Source of the DNA: Rhynchopus euleeides
Lineage: Eukaryota; Euglenozoa; Diplonemea; Diplonemida; Diplonemidae
Direction of reading: 5' to 3'
DNA: 64,000 nucleotides
NCBI GenBank assembly: GCA_963210315.1
Contig: OY723259.1
Location: 1,488,001 to 1,552,000, forward strand
Shown: piece by piece, positions 33,357-43,414 of the stretch
Layout of the letters: each line of letters begins with the position of its first letter
Position numbering within the stretch: the stretch's first letter is position 1
Position numbers and translations under genes: made by a program
The notes under the pieces: generated by a model
Seen by the model: the letters and a program-made list of their open reading frames with translations, nothing else
Told to the model about the DNA's origin: nothing
Database searches by the model: none

Positions 33357-33592
33357 TATGTAAACTCCAAAATTTACATATGTAAATCGGAAAATTTTGA
33401 TATGCAAAATTTTGATTAGCAAAATGATATGCATTTTCTGCATAAGACCACCGTGAAGGACATCCGGGGGCCTACCCCCCCCCCCCCAACACACTGCGGC
33501 CAAGGAAATAACGCTACACGTTTCTTGCGGTTGTTTTCACACAGCGACACACCACACCCTGCAGGCCTTATTGTCTTGTTGAGATCACAAAG

Positions 33593-34894
33593 ATGCGGAG
33601 CCTGCTGTGTGCAGCCCTGCTGGGCATGGTTGGGAGTGTGGCGGGTGTGTGGTACCAGGACTACGATATGGTGTATGTCAACGTCGATGGTACGCATCCC
33701 GGCAACGGGTACTACCCTGTGTCTGGAGGGGAGAACACCAACGGCAACGGGTACAAGCTGGACATCCTGTCGAGTGGTTCGGTGACGTACTGGGGCATCT
33801 GGGAGCCGAACTGTAAGTACGGCGACCCGCCGGCACTGCGCCAGCTGTGCAACAATGCCAACGTGGAGGGTCCCTTCTCGTACGCCCTCGGTAAGAAGTG
33901 CCACTGCAACTGGCGAGCGTCGGGCGGCCCGCACGTGTTCGGGGTTGTGAACGGGCAACCTGCGCCAGTCGTGGGTGGTGGTTGCGGTGCCACACCTGCA
34001 CCGACACCCGTCCCGACACCGGTGCCCACACCAGTGCCGACACCTGTTCCGACACCCGTGCCAACACCGGTGCCCACGCCAGTGCCGACACCGGTTCCAA
34101 CGCCGGTGCCGACCCCTGTACCCACACCTGTTCCGACACCTGTGCCAACGCCCGCTCCGACACCTGTGCCGACACCCATTCCCACGCCAGTCCCGACACC
34201 CGTGCCGACACCAATCCCGACGCCTGCACCGACACCCGCGCCCACAGGCTGCCGGATGCTGGGCACGGGTCCCGTTTCCAATGCCGTGTTCGCACACCCT
34301 GCAGGCGGTGGGGATTACGGGACGGACGAACACCTGTGCTGGCGCATCGACTGCGCGGGGCGTGTGACGCTGCACTTCACACACTTCGACGTGGAGAGTG
34401 GGTACGACTTCCTCACTGTGCAGGGTGTGCAGTACACGGGCATCGACCTGCCTGTGGTGGGGCCGTTCGACGGACAGGTCGTGCTCAACTTCGACTCGGA
34501 CAGCAGCGTGGGGCGCACAGGCTTCGCCTTCCGGTACACGTGTGCTGCGCTGCCGACACCAGCACCGGCAACACCACCCCCTGTCACAGGGGAGTGCCAC
34601 GCGGTGTCTTCGGAGTGCGGCACCGGGAAGCTCAGCTACCCACACTTTGGGACGTACCCCGACAACGCAGACATCTGCTGGCTGCTGGAGTGCAGCGGCA
34701 TCCTGCAGGTGGACTTTGCGAAGTTTTCCCTGGAGCAGGGCTGCGACTATTTGTTCATCAACGGCGAGGCCTTCACCGGCAGCAAGGAGCCGCGCCTGCT
34801 GCCTGTGCACGGCGACATGGTGCTGAGGCTGAAGACAAACCACTGGAGGGGGATGGAAGGGTTTGCCCTGAGCTACACCTGCACCATCCCTTAG
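33593..34894 (+). CDS. Secreted protein: signal peptide, Pro-Thr repeat linker, two CUB-like domains
   Basis: 433-aa single-exon protein. Residues 1-19 form a clear signal peptide ([18 protein letters not shown]). Residues 20-130 form a Cys-containing domain I do not recognise ([37 protein letters not shown]). Residues about 133-219 are (VPTP)n, likely an extended, possibly O-glycosylated spacer. Two CUB-like modules follow (about 222-320 and 335-433). Both have the YDFLTVQG / [13 protein letters not shown] motif and a terminal GFAFRYTC / GFALSYTC strand. CUB domains mediate extracellular protein or carbohydrate binding, so a secreted recognition or matrix role is inferred. No transmembrane segment or protease domain is present. 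The ATG follows an ordinary AT-rich leader just outside the 5-kb transposon, which ends 137 bp upstream. Confidence 0.85.
   Translation: MRSLLCAALLGMVGSVAGVWYQDYDMVYVNVDGTHPGNGYYPVSGGENTNGNGYKLDILSSGSVTYWGIWEPNCKYGDPPALRQLCNNANVEGPFSYALGKKCHCNWRASGGPHVFGVVNGQPAPVVGGGCGATPAPTPVPTPVPTPVPTPVPTPVPTPVPTPVPTPVPTPVPTPVPTPVPTPVPTPAPTPVPTPIPTPVPTPVPTPIPTPAPTPAPTGCRMLGTGPVSNAVFAHPAGGGDYGTDEHLCWRIDCAGRVTLHFTHFDVESGYDFLTVQGVQYTGIDLPVVGPFDGQVVLNFDSDSSVGRTGFAFRYTCAALPTPAPATPPPVTGECHAVSSECGTGKLSYPHFGTYPDNADICWLLECSGILQVDFAKFSLEQGCDYLFINGEAFTGSKEPRLLPVHGDMVLRLKTNHWRGMEGFALSYTCTIP
33991..34247 (+). repeat. In-frame 12-bp minisatellite coding (VPTP)n
   Basis: About 20 imperfect copies of a 12-bp unit, roughly GTGCCGACACCT. 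It is likely to vary in length between strains. Confidence 0.9.
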
Positions 34895-36605
34895 TCAGCC
34901 TGTGTCCTGCCCTCTGGTGTGCCTCTGTGGCAGTTGAGTGTGATCCGCTGCTTGTCGTGTCGCGTGGTCATGATCCTTTTTGCGGACGCACGGCACCGTC
35001 ACACCAAACACCCTCTCACCAACACCACAACCCAACATCCCAACAGTTCTCGTTTTGCTTTCCCTCTTTTCTCATCCCATTTCGTGTCACGGACAATACG
35101 AAGGCGTGCTTCCACCTGCCTGCCCATCAGCCTCTGCCTTGATGGCGCAGCACGGTGGGGTCTGCCAACGGTTATCACCCGAGACATGCATTGCGTTGTG
35201 TGCGTTGTGTATGTTGTGTCATCACCGCCCTTCTCCCTTCCCACCCCACCCCCTGCGGGCACCACCGAGTGCCGCACAGCCCCACGCGGGAGGCCTGTTG
35301 AGGTGCAGAGAGGCGGCGCCCCTCTGCCCAGCAACCCTATCCCAGCAGGCCGTCCCCGCTGTTGCTGTGTGTGTGCCGCTGTCCTGTTTCTTCTCGTGTG
35401 CTTCTTTCCTGCCTCTACCTGCTGCAGAGCGAAGGGATGCCTTGGGCTTGATGCCTTGAATCCGCCTCTGCCCCATCAGTCCCCTCCCCTCATCCTACCC
35501 AACATCCACGGGTGCTTCTCCCAACCCAGGGTCTTTGGGTCTTGCCCTTGCTCTTGACTTGTTCCTTTGGGCTCTGCCCAGTTCACACCTACTTCCCTCA
35601 CTCCCATGCGTGCTGCTGTGGTCATCATGGTGACATCATTGCGGTGGTTCCGACCTTTCTACCTGAGACAATCTTCGGGGCAGGCCTGTTTCCAGCACAA
35701 CTGTGGCGTGGCTTTGACCGACAACACTGCACACCCCTCTGGGTCCTCTTCACTCCTCTTCATCTGCTTCCCTCAGAGGCGTGTTCTCATGTTATCCCAC
35801 CACAGCAGGACACCTGCCAGTGGCAGCGTGATGGAGGGCCAGCGCTTTTCCGGGCAACAGAGGCACACAACCTGCACAGCACACCTGTGGTGTGCTGCTC
35901 TGGTTTGATTGTCCTGCTTCTGGCGCACAGACCCTCATCGCGATGTGCTGTGTGCCTGAGGCACTGCCGACCGGTGCCCCCCTGGTCATCCCTGATTGCC
36001 CAGGGATGCACTGTGCTGGAGCCTCTGGCGTGCAGCACACCAGTGCCGCTGATCTGTCCATCCCCTCTCCCCTCTAGCCGTGTGTGTCTGTGGCTGCGTG
36101 CTCGAGGCTGCAGTTGCAGATGTCCACTTCGCAGAGATGCCTCCCCACGCAACGCCTTCCCGAGTGGGTCCCCATCAACTGCCTCCCAAAGAGAGTCCCT
36201 GACCCTGATCGTCTTGGTTGTCCAGACAAAGGAGAAGTCATCTACCCGCCCTGCTGGCTCCCCACCCCTCCCCCCTCCCCCCCACCCCTACCTCCTTCCA
36301 CCCCACCCATTTGTAATTCACATCACCTGTGTGACCACGAATATTGCCAGACCTAACGACATGCCATCTCGCCGCTCCCCCTCTCACATCACCCCATACC
36401 GACACACCCCCAACGCAGAGCATTTACACAGCATTCCCCTGAGCCTCTCTTCCCCCATATACACAGTGCCGTGCTCGGTTCCTTCATTCATTCTTTTCTA
36501 TTTTCTCTTTCCCATCTCTTGGCAACTCTTGCTCTCTCAAGACAACGCAGCCTGAGGGTTCCTGCCTGGCCTATCACCGCCACCACCACCCTCCTGACAC
36601 ACCAC
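34895..36605. other. Pyrimidine-rich spacer upstream of the LRR/trefoil gene
   Basis: A long open frame (35512-36555) exists, but its composition is CT-rich without the third-position GC bias of real exons here and with no domain. I treat the region as non-coding, probably including the 5' UTR or an intron of the next gene. Confidence 0.5.
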
Positions 36606-38690
36606 ATGCGATGTCGAGCAGTCCAAGCCAGACAGGCAGCACCCGCTGTGTGCGGCCAGCATGGCCCCTCCTCCGTGCGCTTCCTGCACCTCTTCCTCTT
36701 CCTCTTCACCCTCCGTGTTGCAGAGGCGCGTGAGTCGCTGCCGACCTTCCCAGCATCCCCACACAGCAGCTGCCCCGATTTCTGCTGCTGCAAGGCCTGC
36801 AGCGACGAGGCGCACAGCAGCTACCCCTATGGGGAGCTGATGTATTCCGCAGACAACCCGCGATCCGCAGGGGGGCCGTCGCCGCCCACTCTTGTTGGGG
36901 ACCTGTCGATGTGTGAGATACCCACGTGGAAGCGGTACACCCCGATGGTGTGGCTCAACAGCACTGCGTACATCAACACACCGGAAACCATATGGTGGAC
37001 CAACGCCGAGGTGTTTGGTGACACGGTGCCTCACGAATCCCCCCCAGGGTGCGACTGTTGCAGGTTCTCTGGGGTTCACACCAACTGCAACTACTCGCCT
37101 CCAGAGGCGAAGGCGCCGGAGACGTTCCACGTCGCCTGGGGTTATGCTGTGGAGGGAGGCACAGCAGATATCGAATTTTCCTCAGGGTTTGGGCTGACGG
37201 AAGGGGATGTTGTGGAGCTCCGACTCGACATGTTCTGCGGTTACACCGGGTCGGGGCAGGTGTTGAGGGCGCAGAATCTGACGGCGACGCTCAACGAAAC
37301 CTCCGCGGCGATCACCTCCACAACGCTCCGCACCGCCCTGCCGGCTTCCGCCTGCTATTCGGTGTGCTACTTCCCGGTGGGCCACCCCACACCCCGGTGG
37401 ACACATCTGGGGGTTCTGGATGTGCTGCAAAACCCCGCGCTTCCACAGCACTACAACATCTCTTCAGACCAGACAGTCCTGGAGGGGGAGCAGATCACCA
37501 TCGACTTCTCCCTCTCCGCCGGAGACCCCATCCAGTCGGGATCAGGACTCTTCGACGTCTTCAGCGATGAGCTGTCCCTTGTCCCCTCCTCCTCTGCCTG
37601 CGGCAGCACCGCGGCTGTTGCATCGCTCTCCCCGAGCTCAGATGATACAGAGGAAAACTCACGCATCCTCCCTGCTGCGGGGTACCCTTGGTGCCAGCCG
37701 GAGCTTCCACTAAAGGTTAGCTCGGATAGGCCACACCGATATGTCCAACCCGCCTATTCGGAGTGCCCTGAGAAATCCAGGCTGAAGGTTCCCGCCGTGT
37801 CGTGGAAATTTCGCCTCCCAACCGCCGGGGAGTATCTGGTCTGCCACCGCGACGCCTCGAGGGCCGGGGCCTACAACACGCTGGGCTACCTCTGGGTTCC
37901 AGAGAGGGTTTCTCTTTACGATGGCCTGATGTCGCTCTACACTGCAACTGATGGGGTTTCCTGGAGGCACAGCGACAACTGGGGGTCGGCGAAACACGTC
38001 TGCGATTGGTATGGCGTGATCTGCCATGCCTCATCCGGATCTACCACACGCGAGGTGACTGGGATTGCCCTGGAGAGGAACAGGCTCTCCGGGGTAATCC
38101 CGGGGAATTTCACGCTGAGCGACCTGAAAATTTCGATGCGCGGGCTGAGCCTCGCCGGCAACTCCCTGGTCGGAGGAATCCCCGGGTCCCTGGGTGTCTG
38201 GGGGAATCTAACCTCGCTGGACCTGGGGGGGAACAACCTGACGGGCCTGGTTCCCGGTTCGCTGCAGCGGTGCCCCCTGCGCACGCTCTACCTGGATGGG
38301 AACGAGCTGTATGGGGAGATGCCGTACAACCTGAGATCCCTCGCAAAGCTGCGGCAGATCTACACCCAGGGGTCCGGTGCGGTTCCTCCCGATGTGCCGC
38401 AGGCAAAGGGCTTTGCCGAAAGCCCAGAGGAGCCTGTTCAGGACTCCCGCAGGCTGCGGTGCCCGAGTCACACCTTCGTCTGCCCCGAAGAGGGGGTATT
38501 GGCCCCGGGAGTGCTGCCCTGCGGCAACGCAGACACCGTGGCCTCCGCGTGCCTCTCCCTCGGGTGTTGTTGGAACCCATTTGCCTCTGCGGGCCGCCCC
38601 TGCCACACGCGGAAGAGGGATTCGCTGGAGGCATATCCCGCCTGTGCCGAGCTGTGGTGCACCGTTAACAATGCCACCGCAGTGGCGTGA
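36606..38690 (+). CDS. Secreted LRR protein with C-terminal trefoil-like domain
   Basis: 694 aa from ATG 36606. The frame is open further upstream, and CGTGTTGCAG at about 36712-36721 could be a splice acceptor, so the N-terminus is uncertain. A hydrophobic stretch FLHLFLFLFTLRVAEA looks like a signal peptide. Residues about 35-430 are Cys-rich with no family I recognise. Residues about 437-475 (LYTATDGVSWRHSDNW, CDWYGVIC) match the plant-type LRR N-terminal cap. About four LRRs follow (LSGVIPGNF; LSLAGNSLVGGIPGSL; LDLGGNNLTGLVPGSL; LYLDGNELYGEMP). Near residues 635-665 a trefoil (P-type) core with CLSLGCCWNPF and six nearby cysteines is visible. No transmembrane helix or kinase follows. An extracellular recognition role is inferred. 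Confidence 0.8.
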   Translation: MRCRAVQARQAAPAVCGQHGPSSVRFLHLFLFLFTLRVAEARESLPTFPASPHSSCPDFCCCKACSDEAHSSYPYGELMYSADNPRSAGGPSPPTLVGDLSMCEIPTWKRYTPMVWLNSTAYINTPETIWWTNAEVFGDTVPHESPPGCDCCRFSGVHTNCNYSPPEAKAPETFHVAWGYAVEGGTADIEFSSGFGLTEGDVVELRLDMFCGYTGSGQVLRAQNLTATLNETSAAITSTTLRTALPASACYSVCYFPVGHPTPRWTHLGVLDVLQNPALPQHYNISSDQTVLEGEQITIDFSLSAGDPIQSGSGLFDVFSDELSLVPSSSACGSTAAVASLSPSSDDTEENSRILPAAGYPWCQPELPLKVSSDRPHRYVQPAYSECPEKSRLKVPAVSWKFRLPTAGEYLVCHRDASRAGAYNTLGYLWVPERVSLYDGLMSLYTATDGVSWRHSDNWGSAKHVCDWYGVICHASSGSTTREVTGIALERNRLSGVIPGNFTLSDLKISMRGLSLAGNSLVGGIPGSLGVWGNLTSLDLGGNNLTGLVPGSLQRCPLRTLYLDGNELYGEMPYNLRSLAKLRQIYTQGSGAVPPDVPQAKGFAESPEEPVQDSRRLRCPSHTFVCPEEGVLAPGVLPCGNADTVASACLSLGCCWNPFASAGRPCHTRKRDSLEAYPACAELWCTVNNATAVA

Positions 38691-39056
38691 GGTGGTGGGT
38701 GCCGTGGGTTGCCATGAGTGGTGACATTCCCGCTCTCTCTCGGCTTTTCATTCGAGCGATTCTAGCTTTATTAGGGGGGGGGTGGGAGGGGTGGGGTTGG
38801 GTGGTGGTTCAGGGGGTTCAGGGGGTCCAGTCTCATAGGTTTAACAAGCGGGTGTCCCCCCCCTTGCCCCCAGACTCCATACCCCCCCCCCACCCCCCAC
38901 CCCCCCGGTTTCGATCGAATCGGGTTCTATCATCCGCACAACCGTGCGAGATGTTATGGAGGCTCAGGGGGGGTTGCCCCCCCCCCCGTCCAGGGCTTGT
39001 TTTTTAACACAACTCTGAACTCCACCCCACCCCACCCCACCACAACAGGACATCCA
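38691..39056. other. Intergenic, G/C-run rich
   Basis: Contains poly-G and poly-C tracts and CCACCCCACCCCACC upstream of the next ATG. The CACAACAG at 39039-39046 could be a splice acceptor of the next gene. Confidence 0.5.
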
Positions 39057-40706
39057 ATGCCCCTCCTCCGCCATGTCACGGCTGCTGCCGTGCGTGGCTT
39101 CGGAGGCGCTGCAGCCCACCCCCTAGGCCGCCCCACACGACAACAATGCAGGCCTGCCGCAGACGGCCCCACCACCACCGGTTACGGCACCATCCACGAC
39201 GTCGAATCCGTCGAAACCGAGACAGCACCCTCACAGCCCGAATGGGCCCCCCCCACCCCCTCCTCACCCCAGTCGCACCTGGCTGAGCCTGACATGTCGG
39301 CAGCACCCAACAAGCTGAAGGAGATGCCCGAAGGGCTGTTCAGCACACCGGAGGCACCTGCGTACCCCCTGATGAGCAACAGGGTCCAGGGGTACGGCGA
39401 GAGCTCCTATGCGCCCTACAACCAGGGGGCAGCGCGGAAGACAGCGCCGAGCCCTGAGACGGCCATCGCAGCGCTCGACCTGCCTGGGGCAATGGGCAGC
39501 TTCGGGACATTGCGCCAGTTCGCCGCAGTGGTGAGCTACCGCAACAGCGCAGGCGAGCCGAAGGAGACTCTGATTCTGGACTTCAACATCCTCGATGCGG
39601 GCCGCACCCCCTCCCCAGGAGGCATCCAAGGGTTTGCAGAGGAGGGCCGCAGCGTCGTGCCCATCCGGCTCTGCTCCTTCACCCTCCCGGAGGCCCCGCA
39701 CGACGCAGAGCTTGTTGTCCACCTCCTCAGCGAAGACGCGGCACATGTGGCTTACCACAACAGGCCCGACACCCCGCGGAGCGGCGCGAACGAGACGCGC
39801 GGCTCTGTCTGGCCCAAATCCGGGTTCGATGTCTACGAGGTGGGGTGCTGGATGCAGGCGGTGCACATCAAGGTGCAGTCCCCGCCTGTCGCCATCCGGC
39901 AGCCCGCGGAGGAGGGTGGCAAGGCAGGCGATGGTGCCGAGCGCTTCATGGTGATCGGGGAGGCGGGGCAGATCCTGCTGAACCACGAGGCCCCCGCCCA
40001 GCTGGCACGCAAGGAGCCCCTCAAGGCCAACCCGTTCATCGGGGTGGAGAGCCTGCTGGTGTCTGCCTTCCGAAGCCACAAGCTGCTCCTCTCCGATTTC
40101 GACCACATGGCAAAGCTGCGCCTCTGCTGGTGGTATGCCCGGAAGTATGGCCGGGACAGGAGTTCGAAGCTGCTGTGTGCGAATGTGCTGGCCTACCTGC
40201 GTGCATCCGACGCGGAGGGTCTGTACAACGCGACGGAGATCCTGGCCCTCCTGCACCTTGTCTCCCTCGCAGTGTTCGAATCCGGCAAGCATGCCTCCTT
40301 TGCGGCGTTTATCGCAAATCACCCTGAGCTGCAGGACAGCGACGTGCTGCTGCAGTACTACACACCATCCCTGCTCCATGCGAGGAAGTCTCGGATTGCC
40401 TTTGTGGAGCCTGACGTGAAGCAGCTCCTGGGCCCACTCTACCCTAGCACGATCCGTGATGCGCTGCGTTACGACAGCCCTATCCAAGATGGCCGGGAGC
40501 CTGTCCACGACCTGGACAACCTTGTCCGTGTCCAATCTGTCAGGGCCATGACAACTCTGCCCATCAAACCTGAATCCCACTTCGAAGGGTATGAGAATCT
40601 CTATCTCGATAATATCAGCAGAGTCGACCAGATGGACGACCTGGGCCCGGCCACGGCCTTCCGCAAACGGGCCCTTGTCGAAAAGCCCTGGGCCCGGAAG
40701 AAATGA
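39057..40706 (+). CDS. Uncharacterised 549-aa protein
   Basis: Single exon with very GC-rich third positions. The N-terminus MPLLRHVTAAAVRGFGG plus following Arg/Ala-rich sequence resembles a mitochondrial or plastid targeting peptide. Residues about 30-140 are Pro/Ser/Thr-rich and probably disordered. Residues 150-290 look beta-rich (LRQFAAVVSYRNSAGEPKET; AELVVHLLSEDAAHVAYHN; VHIKVQSPPVAIRQP). Residues 340-470 are helical (LLVSAFRSHKLLLSDFDHMA; LCANVLAYLRASDAEGLYNA), and the C-terminus is charged (ALVEKPWARKK). No catalytic motif or known family was recognised. A hAT-type element begins 75 bp after the stop codon, so it may lie in the 3' UTR. Confidence 0.72.
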   Translation: MPLLRHVTAAAVRGFGGAAAHPLGRPTRQQCRPAADGPTTTGYGTIHDVESVETETAPSQPEWAPPTPSSPQSHLAEPDMSAAPNKLKEMPEGLFSTPEAPAYPLMSNRVQGYGESSYAPYNQGAARKTAPSPETAIAALDLPGAMGSFGTLRQFAAVVSYRNSAGEPKETLILDFNILDAGRTPSPGGIQGFAEEGRSVVPIRLCSFTLPEAPHDAELVVHLLSEDAAHVAYHNRPDTPRSGANETRGSVWPKSGFDVYEVGCWMQAVHIKVQSPPVAIRQPAEEGGKAGDGAERFMVIGEAGQILLNHEAPAQLARKEPLKANPFIGVESLLVSAFRSHKLLLSDFDHMAKLRLCWWYARKYGRDRSSKLLCANVLAYLRASDAEGLYNATEILALLHLVSLAVFESGKHASFAAFIANHPELQDSDVLLQYYTPSLLHARKSRIAFVEPDVKQLLGPLYPSTIRDALRYDSPIQDGREPVHDLDNLVRVQSVRAMTTLPIKPESHFEGYENLYLDNISRVDQMDDLGPATAFRKRALVEKPWARKK

Positions 40707-41080
40707 AACTGGGTGGGCAGGGTTGGGGCAATAGGGGGCCCCGGTGCTGCTGCTGGTCTGTATTGCAATGTTGCAATATCTCAGGGGATAAGATAGGTCT
40801 GGTTTTCCGGTTTTCAAAACCAGGGTTTCCCGGTTCCCGGTTTTCTGGAAAAAAAAAAAAGGTCGGTCTCATTTTTGGCGGTTTTTTTGTGACTTTGGGA
40901 CAGTAAAACAGTCAGAAAAAACGCCATAAAAAACTAGAAAGTGACCCCATCGTGATCCGCACAGAGCTCAAATAGTCCAAAGAAGGCAGAGAAGCGGAGA
41001 AGAAAAAATGGACCTAGCGGGTGGCCCGGTGGGTGGTGATGCCCTCGTCATGCAGGTCTCTTCTGTTTTGAAGGTGCGCA

Positions 41081-41265
41081 CATGGTGGACTCCAGCCACC
41101 ATGTCTAAGAGGGAGTCTAAGACTGCAGTCTGTACTGGAGACGGGAGTCTATTGTCCAGCTAATGTACGCTAAGACTCCCGCTAGTTGAGACTCATGGGA
41201 GACACACGGTCACGTGACGGTGTACTCCAGCGGAGGTAGGGTAACTTCCGCTGGAGTTCACCGTG
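41081..41265. mobile_element. Diverged copy of the CACGGTGGACTCCAG MITE
   Basis: Ends CATGGTGGACTCCAG / CTGGAGTTCACCGTG, with internal GACTCCCGCTAGTTGAGACT and GGTAGGGTAACTTCCGC words also found at 28573-28780. The flanking dinucleotides do not match. Confidence 0.82.
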
Positions 41266-41677
41266 TCGTCTGCCTCTGTGCAGCGTCACTCAGTGCCATC
41301 GAATACATGGCGACAGCCCACCAAATCGAGACAGATCTGCTTGTCTGGAGGGCTGAGACGAGAACACGAACGACTTTCAAGCAGTCTTGAAGGTCGCCAA
41401 GCCTATTGGGGGCAACTAACAGATGAGATTTGTTTGTTGCCTGTCGTCACAGCTAGGTGCCCATCTCCTCGATAACGGAATGTGTGCAGAGATCTCGTGG
41501 ACCCTTTGGCCATTCTGTCGTGCACCCACTTCACCCACAACGCACACCTGTCGCGAGTGGTCGCTCCCCCGTCCTCCTCCACCCTGAAGGTTGAACCCTC
41601 AAGGACCAGTGATCTCCTGCTGGCCGGGCTGCGATACAGCGAAGCCTTCCTACTTACAAGCGAATCCAGACAGTAGG

Positions 41678-41730
41678 GAACAGATGTTCACTACCGTGGC
41701 CGCCGGCGGCTGGGGCTCCGCCCCCCTGCG
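41678..41730 (-). repeat. G/C stem-loop module, copy 10 (truncated)
   Basis: Minus orientation. GAACAGATGTTCACTACCGT is complete, but the hairpin is shortened to GGCTGGGGCTCCGCCCCC and the outer end is missing. Confidence 0.8.
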
Positions 41731-42002
41731 TAAGAAAATTGCACCAGACCGGTTTTTTGACCGAGAGTCCAAACTTTCAAAGCAGCTGCTGCGCCTGCCC
41801 CACCAAGCAGCCTCAGTACGACAGGACGCGCGCAGGCACCGGGCCCTCTCAGATTCTGGGAGGGTTTGCGCGGGTCGCGCGCGCCGAAGGCGCGCGCGAA
41901 AAATTTTCAAAACCAGAAAAACCGGAAAACGGCGCCAGAAAAAAAGTCTATCTTATACCCTGAATATCTGTGTGCAAAAAAAAAACATGGAAGTGGCAGC
42001 AA

Positions 42003-42722
42003 CAGAGCTATTCCTAACTAGGGGTCCGGATTCCATGATTTTGAATTTCAGATTTTTCCTCTGTCTGGCGCGTTTTTTTTGCACTCTGTTTAGCGCGTTT
42101 TTTTTGCACTGCAGGAAAGAAAATTTCTGGTGAGGATTCACCGGAGTGGAGGGTGCTGAGGGGCTGAGCGGCTGGGGGGATGCTGCCTGTGAGGGAGAAG
42201 ATGCACCAAGCAAAGACACACGGCCCCGGAGGGGCCGTGTGTCTGTGTTCAGTGGTGCATTCCTCCGCACCTCAGTGCACTCTCCGACCTGCATGTCTAC
42301 GGGGGTCTGAGCCCACATGGCAACCCCGAGTAAGGGGTGCAAACAGATACCCCATGGCCAAAATGACCCCACCGCGATCCGCACAGATCCCAAATATTCA
42401 GAGGAGCAGGGTTTTGAAAAACCTGTAAGTGGGGTCCCGCTGGGTGGGTGGTGTAGGTGGGCTGATTTCTGGCCTCCCAGTCACATCCTCCCTTCAGAAG
42501 TCCCTGAACCAGACCCACATTTCATGGGTGAAACTTGGCACGCACACCACCAAAATGACCCCACTACGATCCGCACGGAGCTCAAATTATCCAATAACGC
42601 CAGTCATGTGCGGCGATGCGATCAGTTTTGAGCCCCCCAAATAGGTGCCTCAGTAGCGCGTTTTTTTTGTATCCGATTTCGGTCACCAGCCCCCCGGACC
42701 CCCGGATTTAGGAAAAGCCCTG
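42003..42722. mobile_element. Non-autonomous hAT-type element, 720 bp
   Basis: Left end CAGAGCTATTCCTAA, right end TTTAGGAAAAGCCCTG, imperfect. The exact 8-bp target duplication ggcagcaa lies at 41995-42002 and 42723-42730. The right end is related to 18453-19328. The interior has a perfect palindrome GACACACGGCCCCGG / CCGGGGCCGTGTGTC region at about 42213-42241 and two AAAATGACCCCAC...GATCCGCAC stretches. No transposase. Confidence 0.85.
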
Positions 42723-42730
42723 GGCAGCAA

Positions 42731-43414
42731 GGGGGGGGAGGGGCCGGGGGGGGGAGCAATCATCACCTTCATCGGCAACAGGGTATCGTGGTGTTGGGTG
42801 GTGGTGGTGGTGTGTCCATACCACCTGGCTGCAGGGGGGGGGGGGGAGGGGGGTTTCGGCAACAAGAGAGGGAGCCGTGGCATTCTAGCTTCTAGTGAAG
42901 GCCTCACCCCCTTGGTCTGTGCAGAGAGGACATGTTGATGCGTGTGCCCTGCACCAGGCTTCTCTGGGTTTCTGAGGCGAGGGTGGGGGGGGGGGGGACA
43001 GAGGATCTTGCTCGGATCCCATATTTTGCCCTGCCACCCACCTCCTCCTTCCCCACCTTTTCCCACCCACCCAACCTGGCGGCAACCTGGCCTCAGAGAT
43101 GACAGACAGAAACGGATGTGAGTAGAGCAGTTGGCCACATGGTGTTCATCCCGGTCATGCGACAGCTCGCTGTCAATAAAGTGAAGCGAAACGAACGAAA
43201 TAAATCACGCTTTGTGTCATCCCCCCCCCCCGCAACTCCCCGCTCCCTTGGCTGCTCTGAAGCGTTTTTTTATCATCTTGTTGTCCGTACTATGTGCTGC
43301 AATGCGTTCATCAATCTCTGGCCCCTCCCCCTCCCTTCCCCAAAGTCCAAAACAGTTCCCCGTCGGAGGCGCAAACGGCCCCTCCAGCACTCGTATTTTT
43401 TTCATTTTTACTAG
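42731..43414. other. Intergenic, C/G-run rich
   Basis: Long G-runs at 42731-42755, 42833-42853 and 42984-43000. No gene supported. Confidence 0.5.

Larger units (their letters stand above)
28457..33455. mobile_element. 5.0-kb compound transposon, CACGGTGGTCTTA ends
   Basis: Termini CACGGTGGTCTTA (28457) and TAAGACCACCGTG (ending 33455), flanked by AA on both sides. Subterminal ATGCATATCATTTTGCAT-type words occur near both ends. Much of the body near both ends is made of TTTACATATGTAAA palindromes. Nested inside are a 208-bp MITE with similar CACGGTGG ends (28573), a 1.95-kb foldback element (28885) and a 714-bp TA-flanked element (32643). The ends resemble those of 21817-24743 in starting with CAC and making a 2-bp duplication. 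Confidence 0.72.
40782..41962. mobile_element. hAT-type element, 1181 bp, with a nested MITE
   Basis: Left end CAGGGGATAAGATAGGTCT, right end AGTCTATCTTATACCCTG. Flanks share aatatct (40775-40781 and 41963-41969), a 7-bp match probably derived from an 8-bp duplication. Inside are a MITE (41081-41265), a truncated stem-loop module (41678), a stretch related in reverse to 5060-5165, and a GCGCGCGCCGAAGGCGCGCGCG hairpin at about 41876. No transposase. Confidence 0.75.

Noticed and set aside
33712-34281. Minus-strand 189-codon frame rich in Gly-Val
   Set aside because: It is the antisense reading of the (VPTP)n repeat in the CUB gene.
35512-36555. 347-codon open frame upstream of the LRR/trefoil gene
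   Set aside because: CT-rich composition lowers stop frequency; it lacks the GC-rich third positions of the confident exons and shows no domain. It could be 5' UTR or intron sequence.
39264-40817. 517-codon minus-strand frame opposite the 549-aa gene
   Set aside because: Antisense of a GC-rich exon; the plus-strand protein has the better start, targeting-like N-terminus and segment structure.
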